From Mycolicibacterium iranicum (GTDB lineage: Bacteria; Actinomycetota; Actinomycetes; Mycobacteriales; Mycobacteriaceae), in assembly GCF_014190915.1 (NCBI RefSeq), contig NZ_JACHVU010000014.1, forward strand, positions 52,856 to 116,855: a stretch of 64,000 nucleotides of DNA, written 5' to 3'. The stretch's first letter is position 1; each line of letters opens with the position of its first letter. The position numbers and the translations under genes were made by a program. The notes beneath the pieces are model-generated. The model had not been told where the DNA came from. It worked only from the letters and a program-made list of their open reading frames with translations, and did no database searches. Below, piece by piece: positions 39,196 through 47,251 of the stretch.

Positions 39196-40445
39196 CCCCG
39201 GCGAGCGCAGCAGACGGAGCTGCCCCGGGGCAGTCCGCGGACAACCCGTTTCCGGTGCGCGGCGTCGCGATCCGCGTCGCCGGGTGGATCGACAAGCTCG
39301 GCGCGGTGTGGGTCGAGGGCCAGATCGCCCAGCTGACCCTGCGGCCCAACTCGAACACCGCCTTCATCACCCTGCGTGATCCCGCGGCGGACATGTCGCT
39401 GTCGCTGACGTGCCCGCGCGACCTCGTCGCCAACGCCCCGGTTCGGATGTCCGACGGGACCCAGGTGATCGTCTACGGGAAGCCGAACTTCTACACCGGT
39501 CGCGGCACGTTCTCGCTGCGGGTGTCGGAGATCCGGGCGGTGGGCATCGGCGAGCTGCTGGCCCGCATCGACCGGCTGCGCAGGCTGCTGGACGCCGAGG
39601 GGTTGTTCGACCCGCGGTTGAAGCGCCCGATCCCGTTCCTGCCGGGCACGATCGGGCTGATCACCGGGCGGGCGTCGGCCGCCGAGCACGACATCACGGC
39701 CGTCGCGTCCAGCAGATGGCCGGCCGTGCGGTTCGCGGTGCGCAACACCGTGGTGCAGGGCCCCAACGCCGTTCCCCAGATCGTGGAGGCGCTGCGCGCC
39801 CTCGACGCGGACCCGCAGGTCGACGTCATCGTGCTCGCCCGCGGCGGCGGCAGCGTGGAGGACCTGCTGCCGTTCTCCGACGAGACGCTGTGCCGCGAGA
39901 TCGTGCGGTGCACGACGCCGGTGGTCAGTGCCATCGGCCACGAGCCCGACAACCCGCTGTGCGACCTGGTCGCCGATCTACGCGCCGCGACCCCGACCGA
40001 CGCCGCGAAGCGGATCGTGCCCGACACCGCGGCCGAGCAGGCCCTCGTCGGCGATCTCCGGCGGCGAAGCGCACGCGCGCTCCGCAACTGGGTGAACCGG
40101 GAGGCCCACGCGGTCGCGCAGCTGCGCAGCAGGCCCGTGATGAGTCGGCCGCTTGCGGCGATCGATGTCCGCGCCGACGAGATCCACCGCGCGCGGGCAG
40201 CGGCCCGCCGTGACGTCACGCGATTGCTGACCCGCGAATCCGAGCGCGTCGGGCACCTGGCGGCCCGGCTGACCACGCTGGGCCCCGCGGCCACCCTGGC
40301 CCGGGGATACGCGGTGGTGCAGGCGATCCCGGACGTCGGCGCTCCGCACGTCCTGCACGCCGTCGCCGACGCGCCGGCCGGCACGAAGCTGCGCATCCGG
40401 GTGTCCGACGGCGCGGTCACCGCAGTCAGCGAGGGGGAACAGTGA
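39192..40445 (+). CDS. xseA: Exodeoxyribonuclease VII large subunit
   Basis: A 417-residue XseA. An N-terminal OB-fold (about 15-115, including VRGVAIRVAGWIDKLGAVWVEGQI) precedes the nuclease domain with GLITGRASAAEHD and the active-site region ARGGGSVEDLLPFSDE...GHEPDNPLCD. With XseB it forms exonuclease VII, which degrades single-stranded DNA. GTG start at 39192 overlaps the previous stop and its own stop overlaps the xseB start, so three genes are translationally coupled. Locus as Rv1108c. Confidence 0.95.
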   Translation: MTPASAADGAAPGQSADNPFPVRGVAIRVAGWIDKLGAVWVEGQIAQLTLRPNSNTAFITLRDPAADMSLSLTCPRDLVANAPVRMSDGTQVIVYGKPNFYTGRGTFSLRVSEIRAVGIGELLARIDRLRRLLDAEGLFDPRLKRPIPFLPGTIGLITGRASAAEHDITAVASSRWPAVRFAVRNTVVQGPNAVPQIVEALRALDADPQVDVIVLARGGGSVEDLLPFSDETLCREIVRCTTPVVSAIGHEPDNPLCDLVADLRAATPTDAAKRIVPDTAAEQALVGDLRRRSARALRNWVNREAHAVAQLRSRPVMSRPLAAIDVRADEIHRARAAARRDVTRLLTRESERVGHLAARLTTLGPAATLARGYAVVQAIPDVGAPHVLHAVADAPAGTKLRIRVSDGAVTAVSEGEQ

Positions 40446-40654
40446 AGCCTATTAGTCAGCTCGGCTACGAAGAGGCCCGCGACGAGCTCATCGAGGTCGT
40501 CGAACGCCTCGAACACGGGGGCCTGGACCTCGATGCGTCGCTGAAACTGTGGGAGCGGGGCGAAGAGCTGGCCAAATGCTGCGAAGCCCACTTAGCCGGG
40601 GCGCGCGAGCGCGTTGAGAAGGCACTGGCGGCCAACGACGAGTCGGACGACTGA
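40442..40654 (+). CDS. xseB: Exodeoxyribonuclease VII small subunit
   Basis: A 70-residue helical hairpin protein typical of XseB, with LGYEEARDELIEVVERLE and LDASLKLWERGEELAKCCEAHL. It binds several copies to XseA to form exonuclease VII. GTG at 40442 overlaps the xseA stop (GTGA), enforcing co-production. Locus as Rv1107c. A KstR box begins 34 bases after its stop and belongs to the next gene. Confidence 0.95.
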   Translation: MKPISQLGYEEARDELIEVVERLEHGGLDLDASLKLWERGEELAKCCEAHLAGARERVEKALAANDESDD

Positions 40655-40688
40655 CGACGGAACGGGATTCCCGCCGGCATCTCGAAAT

Positions 40689-40702
40689 TGGAACACGTTT
40701 CA
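40689..40702. promoter_or_regulatory. KstR box upstream of 3beta-HSD gene
   Basis: TGGAACACGTTTCA matches TnnAACnnGTTnnA and ends 15 bases before the ATG. A KstR-dependent promoter for the first-step 3beta-HSD gene has been studied in M. smegmatis, so this is the expected site. Confidence 0.85.
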
Positions 40703-40717
40703 GTTATTCTGCCCGGC

Positions 40718-41830
40718 ATGGGTGATGCAACGTTGCAGACGGAACTCGGCCGGGTCCTGGTCACCGGGGGCTCCGGCTTCGTGGGCGCCAACCTGGTGAC
40801 CGAACTCCTGGACCGCGGCCTCGAGGTCCGCTCCTTCGACCGCGTCCCGTCGCCGCTGCCTGCGCACCCGCGACTGGAGGTGTTCCAGGGCGACATCACC
40901 GACCCCGATGACGTCGCGGCCGCCGTGGACGAGATCGACACCGTGTTCCACACCGCGGCGATCATCGACCTCATGGGCGGGGCGTCGGTCACCGAGGAGT
41001 ACCGCAAGCGCAGCTTCGCGGTAAACGTCACCGGCACGCAGAACCTCGTCCATGCCGCGCAGAAGGCCGGTACGAAGCGGTTCGTCTACACCGCCTCCAA
41101 CTCCGTGGTGATGGGCGGTCGGCGCATCGCCGGCGGCGACGAAACACTGCCCTACACCGACCGTTTCAACGATCTCTACACCGAGACCAAGGTCGTCGCC
41201 GAGAAGTTCGTGCTGTCCCAGAACGGGGTCTCGGGCATGCTGACGTGTTCGATCCGCCCCAGCGGCATCTGGGGCCGAGGCGACCAGACGATGTTCCGCA
41301 AGGTCTTCGAGAGCGTGCTCGCCGGGCACGTCAAGGTGCTCGTCGGGAACAAGGACGTCAAGCTCGACAACTCCTACGTGCACAACCTCGTGCACGGTTT
41401 CATCCTGGCCGCCCAGCATCTGGTCGAGGGGGGAACCGCCCCGGGGCAGGCGTATTTCATCAACGACGGCGAGCCGATCAACATGTTCGAGTTCTCCCGG
41501 CCCGTCGTGCAGGCGTGCGGCCAACCGTGGCCGACGATCCGGATACCCGGCCGGCTGGTGTGGTTCGCGATGACCGTCTGGCAGTTCCTGCACTTCAAGT
41601 TCGGCCTACCCAAGCCCCTGCTCGAACCGCTTGCGGTGGAACGCATCTACCTGGACAACTACTTCTCGATCGCCAAGGCCGAACGCGATCTCGGCTATCG
41701 CCCACTGTTCACCACCGAACAGGCACTCGAACAGTGCATGCCCTACTACGTGGACCTGTTCCACCGGATGAAAGCCGAAAGCGCCCAGCCGGTCGTCCAC
41801 GCGGCCGCGCCCGCCCCGCCCAAGGGCTGA
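40718..41830 (+). CDS. 3beta-hydroxysteroid dehydrogenase/isomerase
   Basis: A 370-residue extended SDR. GGSGFVG at residues 17-23 binds NAD; catalytic Ser127, Tyr154 and Lys158 (YTETK) are present; a hydrophobic stretch near residue 290 (LVWFAMTVWQFLHF) may touch the membrane. It should oxidise cholesterol at C3 to give cholest-4-en-3-one, the entry step of sterol catabolism. Matches Rv1106c, also next to xseB. The KstR box at 40689-40702 explains its regulation. An alpha/beta hydrolase gene follows with overlapping stop/start (TGATG). Confidence 0.93.
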   Translation: MGDATLQTELGRVLVTGGSGFVGANLVTELLDRGLEVRSFDRVPSPLPAHPRLEVFQGDITDPDDVAAAVDEIDTVFHTAAIIDLMGGASVTEEYRKRSFAVNVTGTQNLVHAAQKAGTKRFVYTASNSVVMGGRRIAGGDETLPYTDRFNDLYTETKVVAEKFVLSQNGVSGMLTCSIRPSGIWGRGDQTMFRKVFESVLAGHVKVLVGNKDVKLDNSYVHNLVHGFILAAQHLVEGGTAPGQAYFINDGEPINMFEFSRPVVQACGQPWPTIRIPGRLVWFAMTVWQFLHFKFGLPKPLLEPLAVERIYLDNYFSIAKAERDLGYRPLFTTEQALEQCMPYYVDLFHRMKAESAQPVVHAAAPAPPKG

Positions 41831-42540
41831 TGTCGACGTTCGCCTACGCCACCGGTGGCGACGCGCGGCTGCGCTACCTCGACTCGGGAGGCGAAGACCG
41901 CGGCGCCCCTGTCGTTTTCGTGCCGGGGTTCACCTGTGTCGCCGACGACTACCTCCTAGCCCCTACGTCCTTCGGCCGGCGCACGGTGATCGCCGAACTG
42001 CGCGGACACGGCCACAGCGACGCCCCCGACGGCCGGTACGACTCGGACACCCTGGCCCGCGATGTGGGGGCGGTCGTCGATGCCGTCACCGACGGCCCCG
42101 TGCACCTGGTGACGTTCTCGCGCGGGACGCCCTATGCCTTGATATGGGCACTCGCCCACCGTGACCGCGTGCGCTCCCTCTCGATCGGCGACTACGTGCC
42201 CGAGGAGATCGAGCTGACCGACGACATCATCTTCGGCCTGCTCGACGGGCGATGGCGCGGAACGCCGGTGGCGCACCGGGTGGACCGCGACGCCGCCGTC
42301 GCCACGTTGCGATCGGCACGCACCCAGTCGTTCTGGGAACCGCTGTCGCAATGGCAGCCTCCGCTGCTCGCGGTGCGCGGCCTGAACAGCCCGATGGTCG
42401 ACGACGCGACCTGGGCCCGGTACCGCACGCTGTTCCCCGAGGCGCGGCTGCACGAGTTCGCCGACTCCCCCCACGACATCTTCCGGCCGGACCGCGGCCG
42501 CTTCCCCGCGTTGGTGGGCGAGTTCATCGATACTCTGTGA
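41830..42540 (+). CDS. Alpha/beta hydrolase
   Basis: A 236-residue hydrolase with oxyanion segment VPGFTCVADDY and nucleophile motif FSRGTP near residue 97 where GxSxG would be (TFSRGT: Ser in a degenerate elbow), and the C-terminal His in DSPHDIF. Its ATG overlaps the stop of the 3beta-HSD gene (TGATG), so it is made together with it and under the same KstR box. It may act on a sterol ester or a catabolic intermediate; that is inference. Confidence 0.85.
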   Translation: MSTFAYATGGDARLRYLDSGGEDRGAPVVFVPGFTCVADDYLLAPTSFGRRTVIAELRGHGHSDAPDGRYDSDTLARDVGAVVDAVTDGPVHLVTFSRGTPYALIWALAHRDRVRSLSIGDYVPEEIELTDDIIFGLLDGRWRGTPVAHRVDRDAAVATLRSARTQSFWEPLSQWQPPLLAVRGLNSPMVDDATWARYRTLFPEARLHEFADSPHDIFRPDRGRFPALVGEFIDTL

Positions 42541-42593
42541 ATCGGTGCTGAAAATTGTTGTGGTGCAGCAGCTGCGGCGGCCGAACGTGATTA

Positions 42594-44918
42594 CTACGCC
42601 GGTCCGATCGACAGCCGCCCCAGATCGGGGACGTCGCCGGCATCGATCGGCTTGCCGAAGTAGAAGCCCTGGCCGATGTCGCAGCCGCTGTCGCGAAGCC
42701 AGTTCGCGGTCGTGACATCCTCGATCCCCTCGGCCACCACCGTCATCCCGAGCCCGTGCGTGAGCTCGATTATGGCGCGCACCACGACGGCCGCCCGCGG
42801 GTCGGAAGTGACCGACCCGATGAAGTTGCGGTCGAGTTTGATCTCGTCGATCAACAGGTCCCGCAGGTAGGACAGCGCCGAATAGCCGCTGCCGAAATCG
42901 TCGATGGCGACCCGTATCCCGTGTTCGCGCAGCTGCCCCAGCACGCCCGTCACCAGGTCGAGATCCTTGATCACGAGGTCCTCGGTGATCTCGACGGTCA
43001 GCACGTCGGCGGGCAGGCCGCGCCGCTGAAGAGCCTCCCGCAGCCTCGAGGGCAGCTGCGTGTCGCGCAGCGACGGGGCGAACAGGTTGAGGGCGACAGG
43101 CATGTGAGCTCCGCCGGCCACCCACCGCGCGGCGTCGTCGAGCACCTTCTCGACGACGAGGTCCGTCACCGGCCGGATCAGCTTGTGCTCCCGCACAAGC
43201 GACATGAACATTCCCGGGTGCAGCAGCCCCAGCTGGGGGTGCGGCCACCGCAGCAACGCCTCGACACCCACGACCTCACCGCTGCCGAGATCGACCTTCG
43301 GCTGGTAGGCCAGTTCCAGTTCGCCCTTGTCGACCGCGCGGCGCAACTCCCCGAGGAGGCGGACCTTCGCCGCTCCGGCAACGGCGACGCGGTCGGTGCT
43401 CACATCGCCGCCCTCGCCCGAATCCGGCTCCGCCTGCTCCATGTCCTCCTCGAAGAACCGCACGCGCGGAAAGTGCGATTGCTTGGCGGCCCGCACCGCC
43501 ATGTCGGCACGGGCGAGCATCGTGTCCGGGGTGACATCGGGTTCGTCGGCGAACACCACTGCCACCCCGACGCTGCATCGGATGGTCACCTGCTGCCCGT
43601 CGACGTCGAAGGGGTCGTCGAACCCGTCGACCACGCGCTGCAGGACGCGCTGCGAATCGTGCACATCGCCCTCGAGCAGCAGGGCGAACTCGTCTCCCCC
43701 GACCCGACCGACGGTGTCACCGGGCCGCGCGCAGCAGGCGATGCGACGCCCGGCGTGGACCAGCAACCGATCGGCGACGGGATGGCCCAGGCTGTCGTTG
43801 ACGAACTTGAAGTCGTCGAGGTCCAGGGACACCACCATCACCGGCCGGTCGTCGTGGGACCGCAGCATCATCGCGTGGGTCAGCCGGTCGTGGAACAGGG
43901 TCTTGTTCGACAGCCCCGTCAACGGATCCTTCAGGGAATGCTCGGCCGCCGCCTTGACCCACTGCCGGTTCTCCCACGCCGCCACGAACTGACGGAGACA
44001 CACCGCGACGACGATGACGGGCGCCACATAGCGTTCGAGGCCCTGGGTGACCAGCGGCGGCCCCACGGTGCCGACGAGCAGCAGGGGCAGGTACGGCGCC
44101 CACAGCGCGGTGGCCGACGGCACCGCCACCGACGCGGCGCGCGGAGGCGGTGTGTGCCGGCTCCACAGTGCGGCGATGCCGATGGCGACGGTGGCGACCG
44201 CCCACCCGACGTCGATCAGGCTGCCCGTGACGTAGCTGTCCTCGGCCACCGCGTAGGCGAACGCGCTGTCGGTGATCGTCATGACGCCGAACGCGAAGAC
44301 CAGCAGCGCGAGCACCACGCGCTGGCTGGTGTCGACGCGCGCCAGGACGGCGACCGACACCGCCAGGATCACGATGTCGGCGGCGGGATAGAACAGCGCC
44401 AGACCCAGCGCGAGTTTGTCGTCGCGGTAGGCCTCGTAGACGCTGTCCAGCGCGAGCAGCCAGGCCAGCAGGAACGAGCACAGCGCGACCGTGACCCCGT
44501 CGAGGGTGATGCGCAGCTTGGCCTGCCGTCGCGACCACACATCGAACGGTGCCATGCTGAGCAGTGCCGGGACGGCCAGCACGCTGAACGCGAGATAGAA
44601 GAGGTCGGCGGGCGACGGGAACGGCTCCACCTGGAACACGTAGTCGCACAACAGCCAGATGAGATCGGCGAACGCCCACGCCCCCACCGCAGCCGCCATG
44701 ACCGCCCAGGCGGTCCGCATGCGCCCCACCGCCGACATTGCCGCCAGCGCCGCGCACACCGCGGCGTACGTCGAGAGCCCGAGAATGATCAGGTCGTCGA
44801 TCACGGGCACCGTCGTGCTGCCGTCGTCGACGGCGAGCAGCACGGTCAGACCGATGCACAGCGCTACCGGCACCGCGATCGCCGGCCCGGCCAGAGGCCG
44901 AAAGCGGCCAAACCCCAT
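42594..44918 (-). CDS. Membrane GGDEF-EAL protein (cyclic di-GMP synthase/phosphodiesterase)
   Basis: A 774-residue protein. Residues 10-310 form about eight to ten transmembrane helices. A GGDEF domain follows, with GGDEF intact near residue 405 and the inhibitory I-site RPGD exactly five residues before it. The C-terminal EAL domain keeps EAL (near 553), ExTE, DDFGSGYS, KLD and AEG motifs, so phosphodiesterase activity is likely as well. It may be bifunctional or switched by a membrane signal. Start ATG at 44916-44918. It has no counterpart at this place in M. tuberculosis, as far as I recall. Confidence 0.93.
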   Translation of the reverse strand: MGFGRFRPLAGPAIAVPVALCIGLTVLLAVDDGSTTVPVIDDLIILGLSTYAAVCAALAAMSAVGRMRTAWAVMAAAVGAWAFADLIWLLCDYVFQVEPFPSPADLFYLAFSVLAVPALLSMAPFDVWSRRQAKLRITLDGVTVALCSFLLAWLLALDSVYEAYRDDKLALGLALFYPAADIVILAVSVAVLARVDTSQRVVLALLVFAFGVMTITDSAFAYAVAEDSYVTGSLIDVGWAVATVAIGIAALWSRHTPPPRAASVAVPSATALWAPYLPLLLVGTVGPPLVTQGLERYVAPVIVVAVCLRQFVAAWENRQWVKAAAEHSLKDPLTGLSNKTLFHDRLTHAMMLRSHDDRPVMVVSLDLDDFKFVNDSLGHPVADRLLVHAGRRIACCARPGDTVGRVGGDEFALLLEGDVHDSQRVLQRVVDGFDDPFDVDGQQVTIRCSVGVAVVFADEPDVTPDTMLARADMAVRAAKQSHFPRVRFFEEDMEQAEPDSGEGGDVSTDRVAVAGAAKVRLLGELRRAVDKGELELAYQPKVDLGSGEVVGVEALLRWPHPQLGLLHPGMFMSLVREHKLIRPVTDLVVEKVLDDAARWVAGGAHMPVALNLFAPSLRDTQLPSRLREALQRRGLPADVLTVEITEDLVIKDLDLVTGVLGQLREHGIRVAIDDFGSGYSALSYLRDLLIDEIKLDRNFIGSVTSDPRAAVVVRAIIELTHGLGMTVVAEGIEDVTTANWLRDSGCDIGQGFYFGKPIDAGDVPDLGRLSIGPA

Positions 44919-45062
44919 GGCGCTCCTGCCTCGAGTCGGCAAACCCCTGCTGCGCGACGCTAACGCATATCGGTTCACGGCACGCCCGAATGCCCCACGC
45001 GTCGGCCGGGCCGGTCCGAGGTCACTCCGCTGCTTCTGCGAACCGCGGTAACACCGCAGCGC

Positions 45063-45527
45063 TCAGGCGCCTTCGGCCGTCGACTTGATCGCGGCGAGCG
45101 TGGCCGGGATACCGTCGCGCGCGGCGTCGCTGCGTTTGGCGATCTCGGCCTCGGCGGCATCGCCGAACCGTTCGCCGAAGCCTTCGATCCCCTTGGGCAG
45201 GAACTCCCAGGATTCGGTGAGCCTCGTGCCGTCGCCCTCGGGTTCGAGCGTGTAGCCCCAGTGCACCCAGCCGTTGTTGACCTCCCAGGCGAAGGCGCGT
45301 CCGGGGTCGGCGGCCACTACCTGGCTGCGCGTCTCCCACGTCCTTTCCGGGGTTTCGTTGCGGCCCGTGAACCAGGCGCCGACCTGCGGCCCGGCTCCCT
45401 CATCCCACCAGCAGGCCTTGCAGACCGGGCTCCATTCGCCGGTGCGGGTCACATCCGACACCAGCGCGTACAACTCGTCGGGCGGGACGGCGACGAAAAT
45501 CGACTCGGATCGCTTCAGTTCGGTCAC
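45063..45527 (-). CDS. SRPBCC family protein (polyketide cyclase-like)
   Basis: A 154-residue START-fold protein with RSESIFVAVPPDELYALVSDVTRTGEWSP at the N-terminus, the usual opening of coenzyme-Q-binding/polyketide-cyclase-like proteins, and a C-terminal amphipathic helix. It probably binds a hydrophobic ligand. Start GTG at 45525-45527. It is divergent from a dehydrogenase gene, and the KstR box between them may control both. Confidence 0.87.
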   Translation of the reverse strand: MTELKRSESIFVAVPPDELYALVSDVTRTGEWSPVCKACWWDEGAGPQVGAWFTGRNETPERTWETRSQVVAADPGRAFAWEVNNGWVHWGYTLEPEGDGTRLTESWEFLPKGIEGFGERFGDAAEAEIAKRSDAARDGIPATLAAIKSTAEGA

Positions 45528-45578
45528 GCCGCCGAGTCTGCCATCCGATATTGCGCTTTCGGTGTGCGAGTGTGACCT

Positions 45579-45592
45579 TGGAACGCGTTCCA
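45579..45592. promoter_or_regulatory. KstR box between SRPBCC and dehydrogenase genes
   Basis: TGGAACGCGTTCCA is a perfect 14-base palindrome and matches TnnAACnnGTTnnA. It lies 24 bases before the dehydrogenase ATG and 51 bases before the divergent SRPBCC start. Confidence 0.85.
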
Positions 45593-45616
45593 CTTCCTCG
45601 TCGAAAGGCCAACGGG

Positions 45617-46402
45617 ATGAGCAACGGTAACGGGCGGGCCGCCAGGGAGGCGATCGTCATCGGCGGCGCTTCTGGCATCGGGTGGGCCACCGCGCGGGCG
45701 TTGGCCGCCGAGGGGTGCCGGGTGACGATCGCCGACCTCAACGGCGACGGCGCCCGCGCGCGGGCCGCCGAACTGGGCGGCGAGCACGCCGCAGCGGTCG
45801 TCGACGTCACCGACGAGGACTCCGTGGCACGTCTCTTCAAGACCCACGGCCCCCTCGACGTCGCGGTGAACTGCGCGGGGTTCAGCAACGTCGGCCTGAT
45901 CACCGACATGCCCGCCGACGACTTCCGCGCGGTCATCGACGTGTGCCTCAACGGCGCGTTCCTGGTCGCCAAGCATGCGGGCAGGCACTTGCGTGAGGGC
46001 GGTTCGCTGGTGCAGATCAGCTCGCTCAACGGCAGACAGCCCGCGGCCGGGATGAGCGCCTACTGCGCCGCCAAGGCGGGCCTGTCGATGCTGACCCAGG
46101 TCGCTGCGCTGGAGATGGGGCCGCGCGGCATCCGGGTGAACGCGGTCGCGCCGGGCTTCGTGCACACACCTCTGACCGCGGCCGCCGCGTCGGTGCCCGG
46201 CGTCGTCGAGGACTACGTCGAGAACACCGCGCTCGGTCGCGCCGGAACCCCCGAGGACATCGCCGAGGCCGTGGTGTACCTGTGTTCGCCGGGCTCGTCC
46301 TGGCTGACCGGCGAGGTGCTCGACATCAACGGCGGCGCACACCTGAAGCGCTATCCCGACATCATGGGCCACGTGCGGCGCCTCATGGAGCAGTCGTCGT
46401 GA
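45617..46402 (+). CDS. Short-chain dehydrogenase (sterol-regulated)
   Basis: A 261-residue classical SDR with IGGASGIG at residues 15-22, NCAG at 85-88 and catalytic Ser135/136, Tyr149, Lys153. The C-terminal INGGAH matches 3alpha/20beta-hydroxysteroid and 3-oxoacyl reductase types. A KstR box precedes it, so a role in sterol or related lipid catabolism is likely; a second 3beta-HSD is possible. Start ATG at 45617 with AACGGG upstream. The next SDR starts by GTGA overlap. Confidence 0.9.
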   Translation: MSNGNGRAAREAIVIGGASGIGWATARALAAEGCRVTIADLNGDGARARAAELGGEHAAAVVDVTDEDSVARLFKTHGPLDVAVNCAGFSNVGLITDMPADDFRAVIDVCLNGAFLVAKHAGRHLREGGSLVQISSLNGRQPAAGMSAYCAAKAGLSMLTQVAALEMGPRGIRVNAVAPGFVHTPLTAAAASVPGVVEDYVENTALGRAGTPEDIAEAVVYLCSPGSSWLTGEVLDINGGAHLKRYPDIMGHVRRLMEQSS

Positions 46403-47241
46403 GCGTCGGCGGTCGCCCACAGCCGCACAGGTACAGCGGAAAGCAGGCCATCGTCACCGGCGGCGGATCGGGGATCGGCGCCGCGCTGTGCCGGGCGCTC
46501 GACGACGCGGGCGCCGATGTGCTGTGCACCGACATCGACGCGGACGCCGCAGCGCGGGTGGTGTCCGGGCTGAGTGCCCGCGCCCGCTCGGCACGCCTCG
46601 ACGTGACCGACGCCGCGGCGGTTCAGGGTGCGGTCGACGACGTGGTCGCGCGGTCCGGGCGGCTGGACCTGATGTTCAACAACGCCGGCATCGTATGGGG
46701 CGGCGAGACCGAGCTGCTCACCCTCGATCAGTGGAACGCCATCATCGACGTCAACATCCGCGGTGTCGTGCACGGTGTGGCGGCGGCGTATCCGTTGATG
46801 CTGCGGCAGGGCCACGGCCACATCGTGAACACCGCGTCGATGGCGGGCCTCGCCGCCGGCGGGCAGCTGACGAGTTACGTCGCGACCAAGCACGCGGTCG
46901 TCGGGCTGTCGATGGCGCTGCGCGCCGAAGCGGTCCCCCGCGGTGTCGGCGTGCTCGTGGTGTGCCCGGCCGCGGTGGAGACGCCCATCCTGGACAAGGG
47001 CGCGGTGGGCAGCTTCGGTGGTCGCGACTACTTCCTGCGCGCCCAGGGCGGCAAGGCCTACGATGCCGACCAGCTCGCCCGCGACGTCCTGCGCTCCATC
47101 GACCGAAACAAGGCCATCCTCGTCAAACCTCGTGTGGCGCATGCCCAATGGCTGCTGACCCGGCTCGCTCCGGTGACGCTGAACAGACTCTCGATGCGGT
47201 TCCTCGCCGCGCAGGCACCGAGCACCGCCGACACGGGATAG
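46399..47241 (+). CDS. Short-chain dehydrogenase
   Basis: A 280-residue SDR with TGGGSGIG at residues 20-27, NNAG at 94-97 and Ser147, Tyr160, Lys164. The C-terminal part (RNKAILVKPRVAHAQWLLTRLAP) extends beyond the core and is basic and hydrophobic, possibly binding membrane. GTG start overlaps the preceding SDR stop, so the pair is one KstR-controlled operon, perhaps performing sequential oxidations. It is followed by the AI-2E permease gene after 10 bases. Confidence 0.9.
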   Translation: MSVGGRPQPHRYSGKQAIVTGGGSGIGAALCRALDDAGADVLCTDIDADAAARVVSGLSARARSARLDVTDAAAVQGAVDDVVARSGRLDLMFNNAGIVWGGETELLTLDQWNAIIDVNIRGVVHGVAAAYPLMLRQGHGHIVNTASMAGLAAGGQLTSYVATKHAVVGLSMALRAEAVPRGVGVLVVCPAAVETPILDKGAVGSFGGRDYFLRAQGGKAYDADQLARDVLRSIDRNKAILVKPRVAHAQWLLTRLAPVTLNRLSMRFLAAQAPSTADTG

Positions 47242-47251
47242 GGTGCGCCGC

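Noticed and set aside
42756..44963. 735-codon plus-strand frame opposite the GGDEF-EAL gene
   Set aside because: Pure antisense shadow typical of GC-rich DNA; the translated product is His/Arg/Gln-rich with no domain, while the minus strand has complete GGDEF and EAL motifs.
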